Made by a program: the position numbers and the translations under genes
Shown here: piece after piece, positions 34,542 to 48,600 of the stretch
Position numbering within the stretch: the first letter of the stretch is position 1
How the letters are laid out: every line of letters starts with the position of its first letter
The notes under the pieces: model-generated
Told to the model about the DNA's origin: nothing
What the model saw: only the letters and a program-made list of their open reading frames with translations
The model's database searches: none
Assembly (NCBI GenBank): GCA_017548075.1
Contig: JAFYNL010000003.1
Location: forward strand, 20,195-84,194
Length of the DNA stretch: 64,000 bases
Direction of reading: 5' to 3'
From: Bacteroidaceae bacterium
GTDB taxonomy: Bacteria; Bacteroidota; Bacteroidia; Bacteroidales; Bacteroidaceae

Positions 34542-35921
34542 ATGGATGCAATAAACAATCTATTCTCTTTGCTTAGTTCCGTGTTTTGGGGCTGGCCAAT
34601 GGTTATCCTTTTGCTCGGTACGCATGTGTTCCTCACTTTTAGGCTTCGCATCCCTCAAAGGCGATTGCTGACGGGCATCCGTCTGTCTGTAAAGAAGGAC
34701 AAAGGAGCAACTGGTGATGTCTCGCAGTTCGGAGCTTTGGCTACGGCGCTTGCAGCCACTATCGGTACGGGCAATATCGTAGGCGTGGCAACGGCTGTGG
34801 CACTTGGTGGACCTGGGGCTGTGCTTTGGTGCTGGCTGACGGGCATCTTCGGTATGGCAACGAAGTATGCTGAAGGTCTGCTTGCCGTCAAATATCGTGT
34901 AAAAGGAAGCGACGGGCGAACCTATGGAGGTCCTATGTATGCACTTGAACTTGGACTTGGCATGAAATGGCTTGCTATGCTCTTCGCTATCTTTACCGCT
35001 CTTGCCAGTTTCGGCATCGGTTGTACCGTGCAAGCCAATTCAATAGCTCTGCTAGCCAACGAGACCTTTGGCATTCCTACATGGATTGTGGGAGTGTTCG
35101 TTTGCGTGCTTACGGCACTTGTCATCATGGGCGGCGTGAAGTCCATAGCCCGTGTTTGTACCATATTTGTCCCCTTCATGGCTGCGCTCTATGTGGTAGG
35201 CTGTATCGTGATTCTTTGCATGAATAGTGGCTTTGTGTGGCCTGCCGTGCAACTCATCGTGAAATCGGCTTTCAAGCCTATGGCTGCAGGTGGTGGCTTT
35301 GTTGGAGCTACGGTAATGATGGCGGCTCGCTATGGTATCGCTCGAGGCTTGTTCTCCAATGAAAGCGGTATGGGTAGTGCTCCCATCGTGGCAGCAGCAG
35401 CTCAGACACGCAATCCTGTCCGTCAAGCTTTGGTATCAAGTACAGGTACGTTCTGGGACACAGTCATCATTTGTGCACTTACTGGCTTAGTGCTCGTCAG
35501 CAGCATCTTGGCTTATCCAGATATCAGCTTTGCAGATGGGGCTGCGCTAACGAAGGTTGCCTTCTCAAAGATTCCGTATGTAGGTGCCCCTTTACTCACT
35601 TTCGGCATTCTGACCTTTGCCTTCAGCACAATCCTCGGTTGGTGTTACTATGGAGAAAGTGCTGTCAACTACATTGAGCATCAGCGCATTAACCGTTTCT
35701 ATCGCATCCTCTACATCGTGGCTTTGTTCTTCGGCAGTATTATCAGCCTTGACGTAATATGGAACATCGCCGACACAATGAATGCGCTCATGACCATTCC
35801 CAACCTTGTTGCTCTGCTCTTGTTGAGTGGTGTTGCTGCTCGCGAAACAAAGAAATATCTTTGGGGAGGACGTCTGGATGAGGATATGGAAGACAATAAA
35901 GATATGAATACTGATGGATGA
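34542..35921 (+). CDS. Alanine/glycine:cation symporter (AGCS family)
   Basis: 459-residue inner-membrane transporter that takes up alanine or glycine with Na+ or H+. It has about eleven helices. Family motifs are ATIGTGNIVGVATAVALGGPGAVLWCW near residue 70, KYAEGLLAVKYRV, and the N(E)SGMGSAPIVAAAA block near residue 275. Its stop overlaps the xseA start by 8 bp, although the two proteins have unrelated functions. Confidence 0.94.
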   Translation: MDAINNLFSLLSSVFWGWPMVILLLGTHVFLTFRLRIPQRRLLTGIRLSVKKDKGATGDVSQFGALATALAATIGTGNIVGVATAVALGGPGAVLWCWLTGIFGMATKYAEGLLAVKYRVKGSDGRTYGGPMYALELGLGMKWLAMLFAIFTALASFGIGCTVQANSIALLANETFGIPTWIVGVFVCVLTALVIMGGVKSIARVCTIFVPFMAALYVVGCIVILCMNSGFVWPAVQLIVKSAFKPMAAGGGFVGATVMMAARYGIARGLFSNESGMGSAPIVAAAAQTRNPVRQALVSSTGTFWDTVIICALTGLVLVSSILAYPDISFADGAALTKVAFSKIPYVGAPLLTFGILTFAFSTILGWCYYGESAVNYIEHQRINRFYRILYIVALFFGSIISLDVIWNIADTMNALMTIPNLVALLLLSGVAARETKKYLWGGRLDEDMEDNKDMNTDG

Positions 35922-37161
35922 GGTGTTGACTTTATTTGAGCTGAACAGCCTTGTACACGAGGTTATCGAAGCGAATTTCGATGATGAGTACTGGGTGACT
36001 GGCGAGTTGAGCGACGTCAGTACGCCTGCTTTCGGCGGTCATTTCTATGGAGAACTAGTCCAAAAGGATGAGGAAGAGGACCGTATAATTGCTCGAGCAC
36101 GTATTACTTGTTGGGCACGAACTTACGGACTTTTGCGACTAAGGTTTCAGAAGGAGTCGGGCGAAACACTTCGCAAGGGCTTGCAGGTAAAGCTCTTGGT
36201 GCAGGTTAACTTCCACGAGCAATACGGCTATTCGCTCAACATCCTCGATATTGACTCTACTTTCACGCTTGGAGACCTCGCAAAAAGACGCAGAGAAATA
36301 CTTCAGCAACTCGAAAAGGACGGCATTCTGCATGACAATCAAGAGCTTCCTTTGCCTCGATTGCTGAAAAGAATTGCCGTCATAAGCAGTTCAACTGCAG
36401 CTGGTTATGGTGACTTCTGTAAACAATTGGAGCAGAACGAATACGGTTTCCACTTTGATGTGCAACTCTTTCCTGCAGTCATGCAAGGCGAGCATGTGCC
36501 CGAAAGCATCATCTCAGCCCTCGAATCAATCCTTTCGGAGCAGCCTTTCGACCTTGTTGTCATTATTCGAGGCGGGGGAGCAAGTAGCGATTTGAGCGAC
36601 TTCGACAGTTACGAATTGGCCGCTTGTATTGCCCAATATCCTTTGCCCGTCCTTACTGGAATCGGGCATGAACGAGATGAAACGGTGCTCGACTTTGTGG
36701 CTCATACAAGAGTTAAGACGCCAACTGCAGCCGCAGCTTTCATTATCGAACATCAGGCAGAAGAAGCTGCTTTGCTCGACGACCTGTATCTTCGCATCAC
36801 GCATTCAGCCGAAGAGCGTATCCTGCGAGAGGAACAAAGGTTGGAACATCAGAAGACCGTCCTGCCTTTACTATTTACGAACTTCATTCAAAGGAAGCAA
36901 AACGGACTTCAACTCCTTTGTCAAAGGCTCATGAATGCTGGCAATCAGCGACTTGAACGCGAGCAACATCGATTAGAACTCATGAAGCAAAGATTGAATT
37001 CACTCGATCCGAAGCTCCTCTTGAAACGCGGTTATACAATCACAACTTGCGGCGGAAAGATAGTTCGCAGCATAGAAAGGCTCGCGGAAGGCGAAGTCCT
37101 GACCACACAAACAGAACAAGGAGAAATATATTCAAAGGTAGTATTATGCAAGAAGAATTGA
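35914..37161 (+). CDS. xseA: Exodeoxyribonuclease VII large subunit
   Basis: Nuclease that digests single-stranded DNA, in the cytoplasm with XseB. It has 415 residues. The N-terminal OB-fold is at about 1-110 (NSLVHEVIEANFDDEYWVTGELSDVSTPAFGGHFYGELVQKD), and the catalytic domain has RIAVISSSTAAGYGDF, VVIIRGGGASSDLSDFDSYELAACIAQ and TGIGHERDETVLDFVAHTRVKTPTAAAAFI. A long coiled coil (about 285-360) follows, then the C-terminal TITTCGGKIVRSIERLAEGEVLTTQ. It overlaps the upstream symporter gene and, by 16 bp, xseB. Confidence 0.96.
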   Translation: MDEVLTLFELNSLVHEVIEANFDDEYWVTGELSDVSTPAFGGHFYGELVQKDEEEDRIIARARITCWARTYGLLRLRFQKESGETLRKGLQVKLLVQVNFHEQYGYSLNILDIDSTFTLGDLAKRRREILQQLEKDGILHDNQELPLPRLLKRIAVISSSTAAGYGDFCKQLEQNEYGFHFDVQLFPAVMQGEHVPESIISALESILSEQPFDLVVIIRGGGASSDLSDFDSYELAACIAQYPLPVLTGIGHERDETVLDFVAHTRVKTPTAAAAFIIEHQAEEAALLDDLYLRITHSAEERILREEQRLEHQKTVLPLLFTNFIQRKQNGLQLLCQRLMNAGNQRLEREQHRLELMKQRLNSLDPKLLLKRGYTITTCGGKIVRSIERLAEGEVLTTQTEQGEIYSKVVLCKKN

Positions 37162-37346
37162 CTTACGAGCAGGCCATGCAACGCCTCGAAGAGATGGCCC
37201 AGCAAATGGAAAGTGGCGAGATAGGTATCGACGAAATGGCAGAGCGCCTTCGTGAAGCCCAAAAGTTGATGAAGTATTGTCACGAAAAACTCTACGAAGC
37301 AGAAAAAAACTGCAAATCCTTGCTGAATGTCGAGGAAAAGGCGTAA
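37146..37346 (+). CDS. xseB: Exodeoxyribonuclease VII small subunit
   Basis: 66-residue helical partner of XseA, starting at the ATG at 37146-37148 inside the xseA 3' end. ELTYEQAMQRLEEMAQQMESGEIGIDEMAERLREAQKLMKYCHEKL is a complete match to the family, with the invariant LE..V/M..ME.GE..L pattern. It ends with a promoter element for ilvE overlapping its stop. Confidence 0.95.
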   Translation: MQEELTYEQAMQRLEEMAQQMESGEIGIDEMAERLREAQKLMKYCHEKLYEAEKNCKSLLNVEEKA

Positions 37347-37351
37347 CTTTG
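37344..37351 (+). promoter_or_regulatory. Promoter -7 element for ilvE
   Basis: TAACTTTG followed by C; its first bases are the xseB stop codon. It lies about 39 bp before the ilvE ATG. Confidence 0.6.
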
Positions 37352-37361
37352 CATGCAAAAT

Positions 37362-37389
37362 CGGATTAGAGATTAAAGATTAGGGATAA
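37362..37389. repeat. Heptamer tract before ilvE
   Basis: GGATTAGA, GATTAAA, GATTAGG and GATAAAT in succession, the same unit type as at 26797. Confidence 0.6.
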
Positions 37390-38412
37390 ATGAAAGAAAT
37401 AGATTGGAGTAACCTCTCGTTTGGTTACATGAAGACTGACTACAATGTGCGCTGTTACTATCGCAATGGTGCATGGGGTGAGATAGAGGTTTGCAGCGAG
37501 GAGACAATTCCCATTCACATGGCTGCAACTTGCCTGCATTACGGACAAGAGGCTTTCGAGGGACTGAAAGCTTATCGTTGTCCTGATGGAAAGGTTCGCG
37601 TCTTCCGCTCTGATGAGAATGCAGCTCGTCTGCAAAGCACTTGTCGCGGAATCTTGATGCCCGAACTCTCTACAGAGAAGTTCAACGAGATGGTAGATAA
37701 GGTGGTTCGCCTGAACGAGCGATTCATCCCGCCTTATGAGAGCGGAGCTACGCTTTATATCCGTCCTTTGTTGATTGGTACAAGCGCTCAGGTCGGCGTT
37801 CATCCTGCCGAAGAATACCTCTTCCTCATCTTCGTAACACCAGTTGGTCCGTACTTCAAAGGCGGCTTTGCTACGAATCCTTATGTCATCATTCGCGAGT
37901 ACGACCGTTCTGCTCCTCTTGGAACTGGCATTTACAAGGTGGGTGGAAACTATGCGGCCAGTCTCAGAGCCAACAAGATGGCACACGACCTCGGCTATAG
38001 TTGCGAGTTCTATCTCGATGCGAAAGAGAAGAAATATATGGATGAGTGTGGAGCAGCCAATTTCTTCGGCATCAAGAACAACACTTATGTGACTCCAAAG
38101 AGTACCAGTATCCTGCCCAGCATCACGAATAAGAGTCTGATGCAATTGGCTATGGACCTTGGAATGAAGGTTGAACGCCGTCAGATTCCTGAGGAGGAAT
38201 TAGCCACTTTCGAAGAGGCCGGAGCTTGCGGAACTGCAGCTGTCATTAGTCCTATCGAGCGTATCGACGACCTCGACACAAAGCAGAGCTTCATCATAAG
38301 CAAGGACGGCCAGCCTGGTCCCATTTGTCGTAAGCTTTATGAAAAGCTTCGCAACATTCAATACGGCATTGAGCCAGACATTCACGGCTGGACCAGAGTT
38401 GTGATAGAATAG
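37390..38412 (+). CDS. ilvE: Branched-chain amino-acid aminotransferase
   Basis: PLP-dependent transamination between branched-chain amino acids and their keto acids, cytoplasmic. It has 340 residues, of the type closer to eukaryotic BCAT (CLHYGQEAFEGLKAYRCPDGKVRVFR). The PLP lysine is Lys183 in IYKVGGNYAASL, and TAAVISPIERI near residue 280 belongs to the cofactor phosphate site. It is transcribed alone, ended by the hairpin at 38437. Confidence 0.95.
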   Translation: MKEIDWSNLSFGYMKTDYNVRCYYRNGAWGEIEVCSEETIPIHMAATCLHYGQEAFEGLKAYRCPDGKVRVFRSDENAARLQSTCRGILMPELSTEKFNEMVDKVVRLNERFIPPYESGATLYIRPLLIGTSAQVGVHPAEEYLFLIFVTPVGPYFKGGFATNPYVIIREYDRSAPLGTGIYKVGGNYAASLRANKMAHDLGYSCEFYLDAKEKKYMDECGAANFFGIKNNTYVTPKSTSILPSITNKSLMQLAMDLGMKVERRQIPEEELATFEEAGACGTAAVISPIERIDDLDTKQSFIISKDGQPGPICRKLYEKLRNIQYGIEPDIHGWTRVVIE

Positions 38413-38436
38413 GCTAAAGCATAACCGCATAAATTA

Positions 38437-38476
38437 AGCGCTGCCCGGAGAGAAATCCTGAGCAGCGCTCTTTCTT
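38437..38476 (+). terminator. Rho-independent terminator after ilvE
   Basis: AGCGCTGC (38437-38444) pairs with GCAGCGCT (38462-38469), followed by CTTTCTTT. It may also serve the convergent ribH transcript. Confidence 0.75.
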
Positions 38477-38497
38477 TGCCTGTATTTCGGAGTTGGG

Positions 38498-38980
38498 TTA
38501 TTCCCAGCCTCTTACCATTTTAATGGCGGTAATGGCGCACTCGTCGCCCTTGTTGCCAAGCATACCGCCGCTTCGTTGCTCAGCTTGCTCGTAATTGTTG
38601 CAAGTCAGCAATCCATAGATGACAGGAATCTTGCCTTCTTTGTTCAAATCAGCAAGTCCTTGAGTAGTTCCCTGACAGATGTAATCGAAGTGAGGTGTGT
38701 CGCCCTTGATGACGCAACCAATTGCAATCACAACATCCACCAAGCCTGAGTTGACGAGACGAGATGCTCCATAAACCAACTCGAAGCTTCCAGAAACGGG
38801 CTTCACCTTGATGTCCTCTTCATGAACACCATGTTTGATGAGTGTTTGGCAAGCACCTTCTAGCAGAGCACCAGTAATCTTTTCGTTCCACTCGCTCACA
38901 ACAATACCAACTCTCATGCCTGTCGCATCGGGCACAGAGTTGATGTCGTAGTCGGAAAGATTATGAAGAAAAGAGGCCAT
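38498..38980 (-). CDS. ribH: 6,7-dimethyl-8-ribityllumazine synthase
   Basis: Penultimate step of riboflavin synthesis, forming icosahedral shells in the cytoplasm. It has 160 residues. [28 protein letters not shown] and [14 protein letters not shown] are the substrate-binding blocks, with catalytic His97. It overlaps the TPR gene stop by one base (TAATG), so translation is coupled. No FMN riboswitch is visible. Note that RnfC, RnfD and RnfG all need flavin. Confidence 0.96.
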   Translation of the reverse strand: MASFLHNLSDYDINSVPDATGMRVGIVVSEWNEKITGALLEGACQTLIKHGVHEEDIKVKPVSGSFELVYGASRLVNSGLVDVVIAIGCVIKGDTPHFDYICQGTTQGLADLNKEGKIPVIYGLLTCNNYEQAEQRSGGMLGNKGDECAITAIKMVRGWE

Positions 38981-39651
38981 TACTGGGCTGCCTCCAGGTA
39001 CTTATCAATCTCGTAGTAGAGACTGCTCTGCTGATACTTTTTCTTGATCTGCTGGAAGCAATCGAGTGCCTTATCTTTCTGGCCAAGAGCAAGATAGATC
39101 TGACCGGCTTGCAGCAAGCAAGTGGGACTGATGGTATTGTTGTCAGCTTCCTTAGCAGCCTTCAGGAGAAACTCTACAGCCTTCTCGTTATCGCCGAGTT
39201 CTGCATAGCAGTTACCCTTCAAAGCAATAGCTGCAGGACTGATCAGCTCATCGCCACAACCGTCGAAACGGTCGAGCATTTCGATAGCTTCCTGATACTT
39301 CTCAGTAGCAGCATAGCATTTAGCAGCATAGAGGCAAGCAATGTTACCAGCCTTTGTGTTCTTGTATTCGTCGATAACAGAGAGGAAACCCATATTCTCG
39401 CCATCACCGTTCAGAGCCTTCTCGTAGTTACCATCCAGAAATGCCTGCTCAGCGGGGAAGATGCTCTCTTGAGCGTGAAGGTTGCGAGGAGTGATGTAGA
39501 ACTGATGCACCAGGAGTGCGATGATAATGATGGCCAGCAGACCGCCACCTCCATAAAGGATAGCTTTCTTGTTTTTCTCGTAGAATGATCTTGAAGCGGC
39601 AATGGTTTCGTCGAACTCATTCACCTGCTTTTTGTTTCTTTTCTTAGACAT
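38980..39651 (-). CDS. TPR-repeat membrane-anchored protein (YfgM-like)
   Basis: 223 residues. The N-terminal cytoplasmic segment is basic ([28 protein letters not shown]). One membrane helix is at about residues 31-51 ([22 protein letters not shown]), followed by at least three TPR units ([75 protein letters not shown]). The arrangement matches E. coli YfgM, an ancillary factor at the SecYEG translocon. Coupling to ribH is common in Bacteroidales but its meaning is unclear. Confidence 0.85.
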   Translation of the reverse strand: MSKKRNKKQVNEFDETIAASRSFYEKNKKAILYGGGGLLAIIIIALLVHQFYITPRNLHAQESIFPAEQAFLDGNYEKALNGDGENMGFLSVIDEYKNTKAGNIACLYAAKCYAATEKYQEAIEMLDRFDGCGDELISPAAIALKGNCYAELGDNEKAVEFLLKAAKEADNNTISPTCLLQAGQIYLALGQKDKALDCFQQIKKKYQQSSLYYEIDKYLEAAQ

Positions 39652-39683
39652 TGTATTATTTTGTTTTTTTTAATTTTTGCGTG

Positions 39684-39691
39684 CAAAGATA
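39684..39691 (-). promoter_or_regulatory. Promoter -7 element for TPR-ribH
   Basis: TATCTTTG followed by C on the minus strand, 33 bp before the TPR gene ATG. Confidence 0.65.
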
Positions 39692-39770
39692 TAACTATTT
39701 ATTCAAATAACAAAATTATTAATTCCAAAAGTTCCCTTTAATTATAATAATGTTAGAAATGTTGTCAAAC

Positions 39771-39880
39771 TAGGCGTGGTTAAATCTCAAACATAACGTG
39801 TTAAGTTGACGATTTTAACGTGTGTCGTTGGCAAAGTTAACGTGTTATGATTGCAATCGTAACTGGCGTCGTTGACAATA
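39771..39880. repeat. 22-bp tandem repeat array E
   Basis: Five units with cores at 773, 795, 817, 839 and 861 of this kilobase, exactly 22 bp apart (GGCGTG, AACGTG three times, AACTGG). Bases 39795-39873 differ from 56054-56132 (array G) at only two positions. It ends 5 bp from the GH2 stop codon. Confidence 0.92.
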
Positions 39881-39884
39881 ACGT

Positions 39885-43208
<3,324 letters not shown>

Positions 43209-43217
43209 TCACAACTA

Positions 43218-45629
43218 ATGCCTATGAAGACATACAAACATATAGTTCTTCTGGTTGCATCTGTCTGGTGTACGACCATATTGGCTCAGCATCGCATTGT
43301 CAATTGTCTGAATTTCGATTGGTTGTTTCAGGCTGGCGATATACCTGAGGGCGCTTCATTGACGCTGGATGATAGCGAATGGCGTAGGATAGATCTTCCT
43401 CACGACTTTCAAATAGAGCAACCCTGGGTAGCTCCAGATCCTTCCGAACGGCCTGACAATACTAACGTTGCAGCAAACATCAAGAGTCGTCTATCAGGGC
43501 GTGGTTTTAAGGAAATGGGTAAAGCGTGGTATCGCTATCATTTGGTACCTGCCGATAGTCTGAGAGGTCGAAGACTTTTGCTCGATTTTGGTGGTATCAT
43601 GTATGTAGGCGATGTCTATCTGAACGGCGAACATATCGGCGGTACGGATTATGGTTATATCGGCTTCGAGATAGATGTGACAGAGCAACTTCGATTCGGT
43701 CAGGATAACGTCATTGCCGTATTGGCAGACACGCGGGAGCCTAACAACTCGCGCTGGTACACAGGTGGCGGATTGTTCCGTGATGTCAAACTGGTGGCAA
43801 CCTCCAAAGACCTTTATTTCGAGCGTCATCCTCTTTATATTTCTACGCGCGATAACCGTTTTGTTAGCGTAGGTGTTGAGTTCACAAATCGAGGTAAAAG
43901 TGGACAGACAAACATAAAGTTGGAGATTTACAATCCTGATGGAGAGCGTATTTATGAAAATAGTGAGGTAAAACGCCGCATCACTACTTCGCGAACAATG
44001 GAAACGCAAATGAAGGAGGTTGAAATAAAAAATCCTCAACTATGGGACACAGAGCACCCGAACCTCTATACGGCAAAGGTGACGCTGTTGCACGATGATG
44101 GTTCTGTAGCTGATGTGGTGACGGAACGTTTCGGCATCCGCACTATAGAGATAGGACCTTCATTCGGACTGAAACTGAACGGAAAGAAAGTGCTGCTCAA
44201 GGGCTACGCTAACCATCATTCGCTTGGTGCTCTTGGAGCCGCCGCCTATCCTCGTGCCATCGAGAAGCAAATACGATTGATGAAGGAGTTTGGCGTGAAC
44301 CACATCCGCACCTCTCACAATCCCTACAGCCGCGAGTTTATCGAACTTTGCGATGAGAACGGCATCCTCGTGGTAGATGAGTTGTACGATAAGTGGACAC
44401 GCCAGCACACAGGCGGACGGGTTCCTTTTGAGCACCTATGGCAGCACGATATCCCCGAATGGATTAAGCGCGATAGGAACTCGCCTTCGGTTGTTTTTTG
44501 GAGCCTCGGAAACGAGTTGCAGCAAGACCCTAACCAACCTTTCAAAGATTTTGGTGTGACGATGTATAAGTTGCAGAGAACACTTATACACCGCTACGAC
44601 TCTACACGCCTCGTTACCGTAGCCATGCACCCACGCTACCGCAACTGGGAGACAGACTCTTTGCCTGCAGATTTGGCAATGCTGACCGACATTCAGTCGT
44701 ACAACTACCGTTATATGTACTTTCCGAGCGACGGCAAGCGCTTCCCCTGGATGACTTTCTATCAAAGCGAAGCAACGATGTCCGCCATGGGGCCCAACTA
44801 CTTCGAAATGGAACTCGACAAAGTCATCGGCCTTGCTTATTGGGGAGCTATCGATTATCTTGGCGAAAGTCAGGGATGGCCGGCTAAAGGATGGGCGAAT
44901 GGTTGCTTCGACATCTCGCTCGAACCAAAGCCAAAGGCCTGGCTGATGAAGAGCATCTTCAAGCCTGACGAGCCTCTCGTGCATATCGCCATCATCGACA
45001 AGAAGGGTGACCAGATGTGGAACGGCGTACAGACAGGCAGCGACGGCATGAGCGACCATTGGAACAGGTCTGTAGGTGGTAATCCTTTATCTGTTGTCGT
45101 TTTCACGAACTCCGATGAGGTGGAACTGCTGCTCAACGGAAAGAGTCTCGGCAGGAAGCAGAACCCCATATCCGACCCCAAGCAACGCAACCAGATTCGC
45201 TGGGATAACATTACTTATCAGCCGGGTCGCCTGGAGGCCATTGCTTTTAGCGGAGGCAAAGTTGTAGCTCGACACAAGATAGAAACTACAAGCGAAGCAA
45301 AGCGATTGACTGCAGAGGCAGATAATAATCAATGGAAAGCCGACGGAATCGACCTGCAACACATACGCATCATTGCTGTTGACCAGAAAGGCCGTCGAGT
45401 GCAGACTTGTAGCAACGACGTAACTTTCTCTGTCGAAGGAAATGCCTGCATCGTAGCCGTCACAAACGGTGACATCACTTCCGACGAACTGGGCGTAGGC
45501 AACCATTGTTCTCTTTTCAACGGCACTTGCACCGTCATCCTTCGCTCAACGCAAACACCTGGCTCTGTCATTCTCACAGCTACTTCGCCCAGTCTGAAGA
45601 GCTTAAAATTGGAATTGAACACAAAGTAA
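43218..45629 (+). CDS. GH2 beta-galactosidase-like enzyme, exported
   Basis: 803 residues. The start may instead be Met3 (43224); signal peptide KTYKHIVLLVASVWCTTILAQ. The order is N-terminal sugar-binding jelly roll (about 25-195), Ig-like domain (about 205-310), TIM barrel (about 315-580), then extra Ig-like domains (DUF4982-type about 595-690 and a Big-like one about 700-800). The acid/base is near Glu432 in FWSLGNE, and the nucleophile near Glu518 in YQSEATMSAM. This architecture is the Bacteroidetes galactosidase type that often acts on pectin side chains. Low GC at its start suggests weak mRNA structure there. It is the first gene of the rightward island. Confidence 0.9.
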   Translation: MPMKTYKHIVLLVASVWCTTILAQHRIVNCLNFDWLFQAGDIPEGASLTLDDSEWRRIDLPHDFQIEQPWVAPDPSERPDNTNVAANIKSRLSGRGFKEMGKAWYRYHLVPADSLRGRRLLLDFGGIMYVGDVYLNGEHIGGTDYGYIGFEIDVTEQLRFGQDNVIAVLADTREPNNSRWYTGGGLFRDVKLVATSKDLYFERHPLYISTRDNRFVSVGVEFTNRGKSGQTNIKLEIYNPDGERIYENSEVKRRITTSRTMETQMKEVEIKNPQLWDTEHPNLYTAKVTLLHDDGSVADVVTERFGIRTIEIGPSFGLKLNGKKVLLKGYANHHSLGALGAAAYPRAIEKQIRLMKEFGVNHIRTSHNPYSREFIELCDENGILVVDELYDKWTRQHTGGRVPFEHLWQHDIPEWIKRDRNSPSVVFWSLGNELQQDPNQPFKDFGVTMYKLQRTLIHRYDSTRLVTVAMHPRYRNWETDSLPADLAMLTDIQSYNYRYMYFPSDGKRFPWMTFYQSEATMSAMGPNYFEMELDKVIGLAYWGAIDYLGESQGWPAKGWANGCFDISLEPKPKAWLMKSIFKPDEPLVHIAIIDKKGDQMWNGVQTGSDGMSDHWNRSVGGNPLSVVVFTNSDEVELLLNGKSLGRKQNPISDPKQRNQIRWDNITYQPGRLEAIAFSGGKVVARHKIETTSEAKRLTAEADNNQWKADGIDLQHIRIIAVDQKGRRVQTCSNDVTFSVEGNACIVAVTNGDITSDELGVGNHCSLFNGTCTVILRSTQTPGSVILTATSPSLKSLKLELNTK

Positions 45630-45661
45630 AAAGAATAGAACGGGTTAGAAATCCACATAAA

Positions 45662-48600
45662 ATGCTAAAACATCTATCCTTCATATTTACTATTGTCTTC
45701 GTGGCTATAATGCCTATCGCAGCCCAGAATGCAGATGAAGTGCTTAATGTGGCGCGTCGGGTGAACAGTTATTTTGTCCAGAAATGGCCTGACCCGACCA
45801 AGGACACTTTTGTGGGCAGAAGACGCCCTAGTTCCCTTTGGACGCGAGGGGTGTATTACGAGGGGCTGATGGCACTTTATAGCATAGATGCTCAGGAGAA
45901 CTACATTAAGTACGTTGATGACTGGGCTACATATCACAAATGGACTCCGCGAAATGGTACCGAGACGACCAATGCCGACGACCAGTGTTGCATGCAGACT
46001 TATCTCGATCGTTATGAGATGACTGGCAATCAGCAGATGCTTGACAGTTGTCGGGTAAATATGGAGAAGCAGATGTCAGAGGGACAGACTGACTACTGGA
46101 CGTGGATTGATGCCATTCAGATGGCAATGCCGGCTTACGCGAAGATGTATAGGATTACTGGGGATGAGCGCTTTATTCTCTTTGCTCGTGATTGCTATGA
46201 ATGGACGCGAAACAAATGTGGTGGAGGGCTGTGGAATGCTCAAGAAGGCTTGTGGTGGCGAGATGCCGATTTCGTGCCTCCATACAAGGAGAACGACGGA
46301 AACAACTGTTATTGGAGTCGTGGGAACGCATGGGTTGTGGCTGCGCTGGTGAGAACGATAGAAAGCCTCATCCCAACCCTCTCTCAAAGAGATAGAGATG
46401 GGAAGGAAGTACGCGCTTTCCATGAGGAGCTAAAAGCAGACTACAAAGCAATGATGCAGGCTTTGCTGAAATGTCAGCGAGAAGATGGATTCTGGAACGT
46501 CAGCCTCGTGTCTCCTGTCACGTATGGTGGCCCTGAGACATCAGGAACGGCTCTCTTCTTGATGGGAATGGCGTGGGGCATCCGCAACGGGTTGCTACCC
46601 GAAGAGGAATATCGTGCAGCAACAGACAAGGCTTGGAATGCCGTCAAGGAGGCCATACATCCGAACGGGTTCATCGGTTATTTGCAGGGAACAGGTAAGG
46701 AACCAAAAGACGGACAGCCTGTAACTTATACTAGTGTTCCAAATTTTGAAGACTACGGAACTGGGTGTGTGCTGCTGGGAGTTGTAGAATATTATAAACT
46801 GATAAAAGATTGTACCTCGAAAGCTGGTTCGCGTTGGTGGTGGCTGGGTTCCGCTGTCACGGAGAAAGGATTGACTTGGCAGATGGAACAGATGGCCTCT
46901 CATGGCATTGGAACGCTTGAGATTACGCCCCTATATGGCGTACAAGGGAACGATGCCAACAACATCTCCTTCCTTTCGCCGAAGTGGATGCAGATGCTGA
47001 AACACACCATAAACGAAGGTATGCGCCTGGGCATTCAAATAGACATGAACCTCGGAACAGGCTGGCCTTTCGGTTCGCCTGATACTCCTCTTGAAGAAGC
47101 TGCATGCAAGGTGGTTGTGGTTGATTCGCTTGTCGATAGCAAATTGGCAAAGAGCATTACGCTTCCTGCCCCACAAAAGGAACAGCGTTATGCGCGCCTG
47201 ATAGTTCAAAAGGACTTTAAGAGCCGCGTTAAGGGCAAGCGTCGCGTATTAGCGCTCTACGAATGTAGAACGGGACAGAAGGTGAAACGAGCTGCTCCTG
47301 GAGGCGAAGGCTACGTGATAGACCATTTCGACTCAACTGCCGTGGCACATTATCTCTCGCGTTTCGACAAAGCCTTCAAGACATCAGGTGCTCCCATGCC
47401 TGCGACGTTCTTCAACGATTCGTATGAAGTGTTTGGAGCCGACTGGACGCCTTCTTTGCCAAAGGAGTTCGAGGCGCGTCGTGGCTACAAACTGGAAGAT
47501 AAATTGCAGGAGTTCGTCGATGGCGATGCTCAGGTCATTAGTGACTATCGCGAAACGCTTTCTGACCTCCTTCTGCAGAACTTCACAGAGCAATGGGTGA
47601 GGTGGAGCCACGAGCGAGGCGTAAAGGTAAGGAATCAGGCACACGGCTCGCCTGCAAACCTCATCGACATCTACGCGGCAGTTGACATCCCCGAAATAGA
47701 AGGTTTCGGACTTTCGGACTTTGGAATTAAAGGCTTGCGCAAAGATTCAGGTATGACTAGGAAGAATTATTCCGACCTGTCTATGCTGAAATATGCTTCC
47801 TCCGCAGCTCATATCACGGGTAAGCCTCTCGTTTCGAGCGAGACATTTACATGGCTGACAGAGCATTTCCGCACCTCTCTTTCGCAAATGAAGCCCGACC
47901 TCGACCTGATGTTCTGTTCGGGCGTCGACAGGATGTTCTTCCACGGTACTTGCTATTCCCCAAAAGACGACCCGTGGCCAGGCTGGCGATTCTATGCTTC
48001 AGTGGATATGTCGCCCACCAACACGATTTGGCGAGACGCACCGATGCTGATGCGTTACATCGAATTCTGCCAAAAGCGCCTGCAGGAAGGAGAGCCCGAC
48101 AACGACTTTCTCGTGCTTTTGCCAGTTAGGAATATGTGGCGAACGAACCTCGACAAACGTCTCATGCTCTTCGAAATCAATTCGATGGACAAGAAATCTC
48201 CAGAGTTCATCGCCTCGATATTGAAGATTGATTCTCTGGGTTACGACTGCGACTACATCTCGGAAAAGTATCTGCTGAGCACGTCTTTCATAAATGGTAA
48301 GTTGCAGACGGCAGCAGGTACTCGCTACGCAGCCCTCATTCTGCCACCGGGCTGCATCCTGACGGGTAAGGTGAAGAAGCATATCGAGAGCCTGAAGCAT
48401 CAAGGAGCACACATCATTTATAACATAGAAGGGCAGGAACTCGCCAAATACGCAAAGTCCGAAGAACTGCGTACCTTGCTCAAAATGAAAATGATACGAC
48501 GCAGGGTTGGTGATGGCTATCGCTACTTTGTGTCCAACCTTACCCCAAGCGATGTCAAGAGAGAAGTCACTTTGGCTTCTACAGGAGAGAAGGTCAATAT

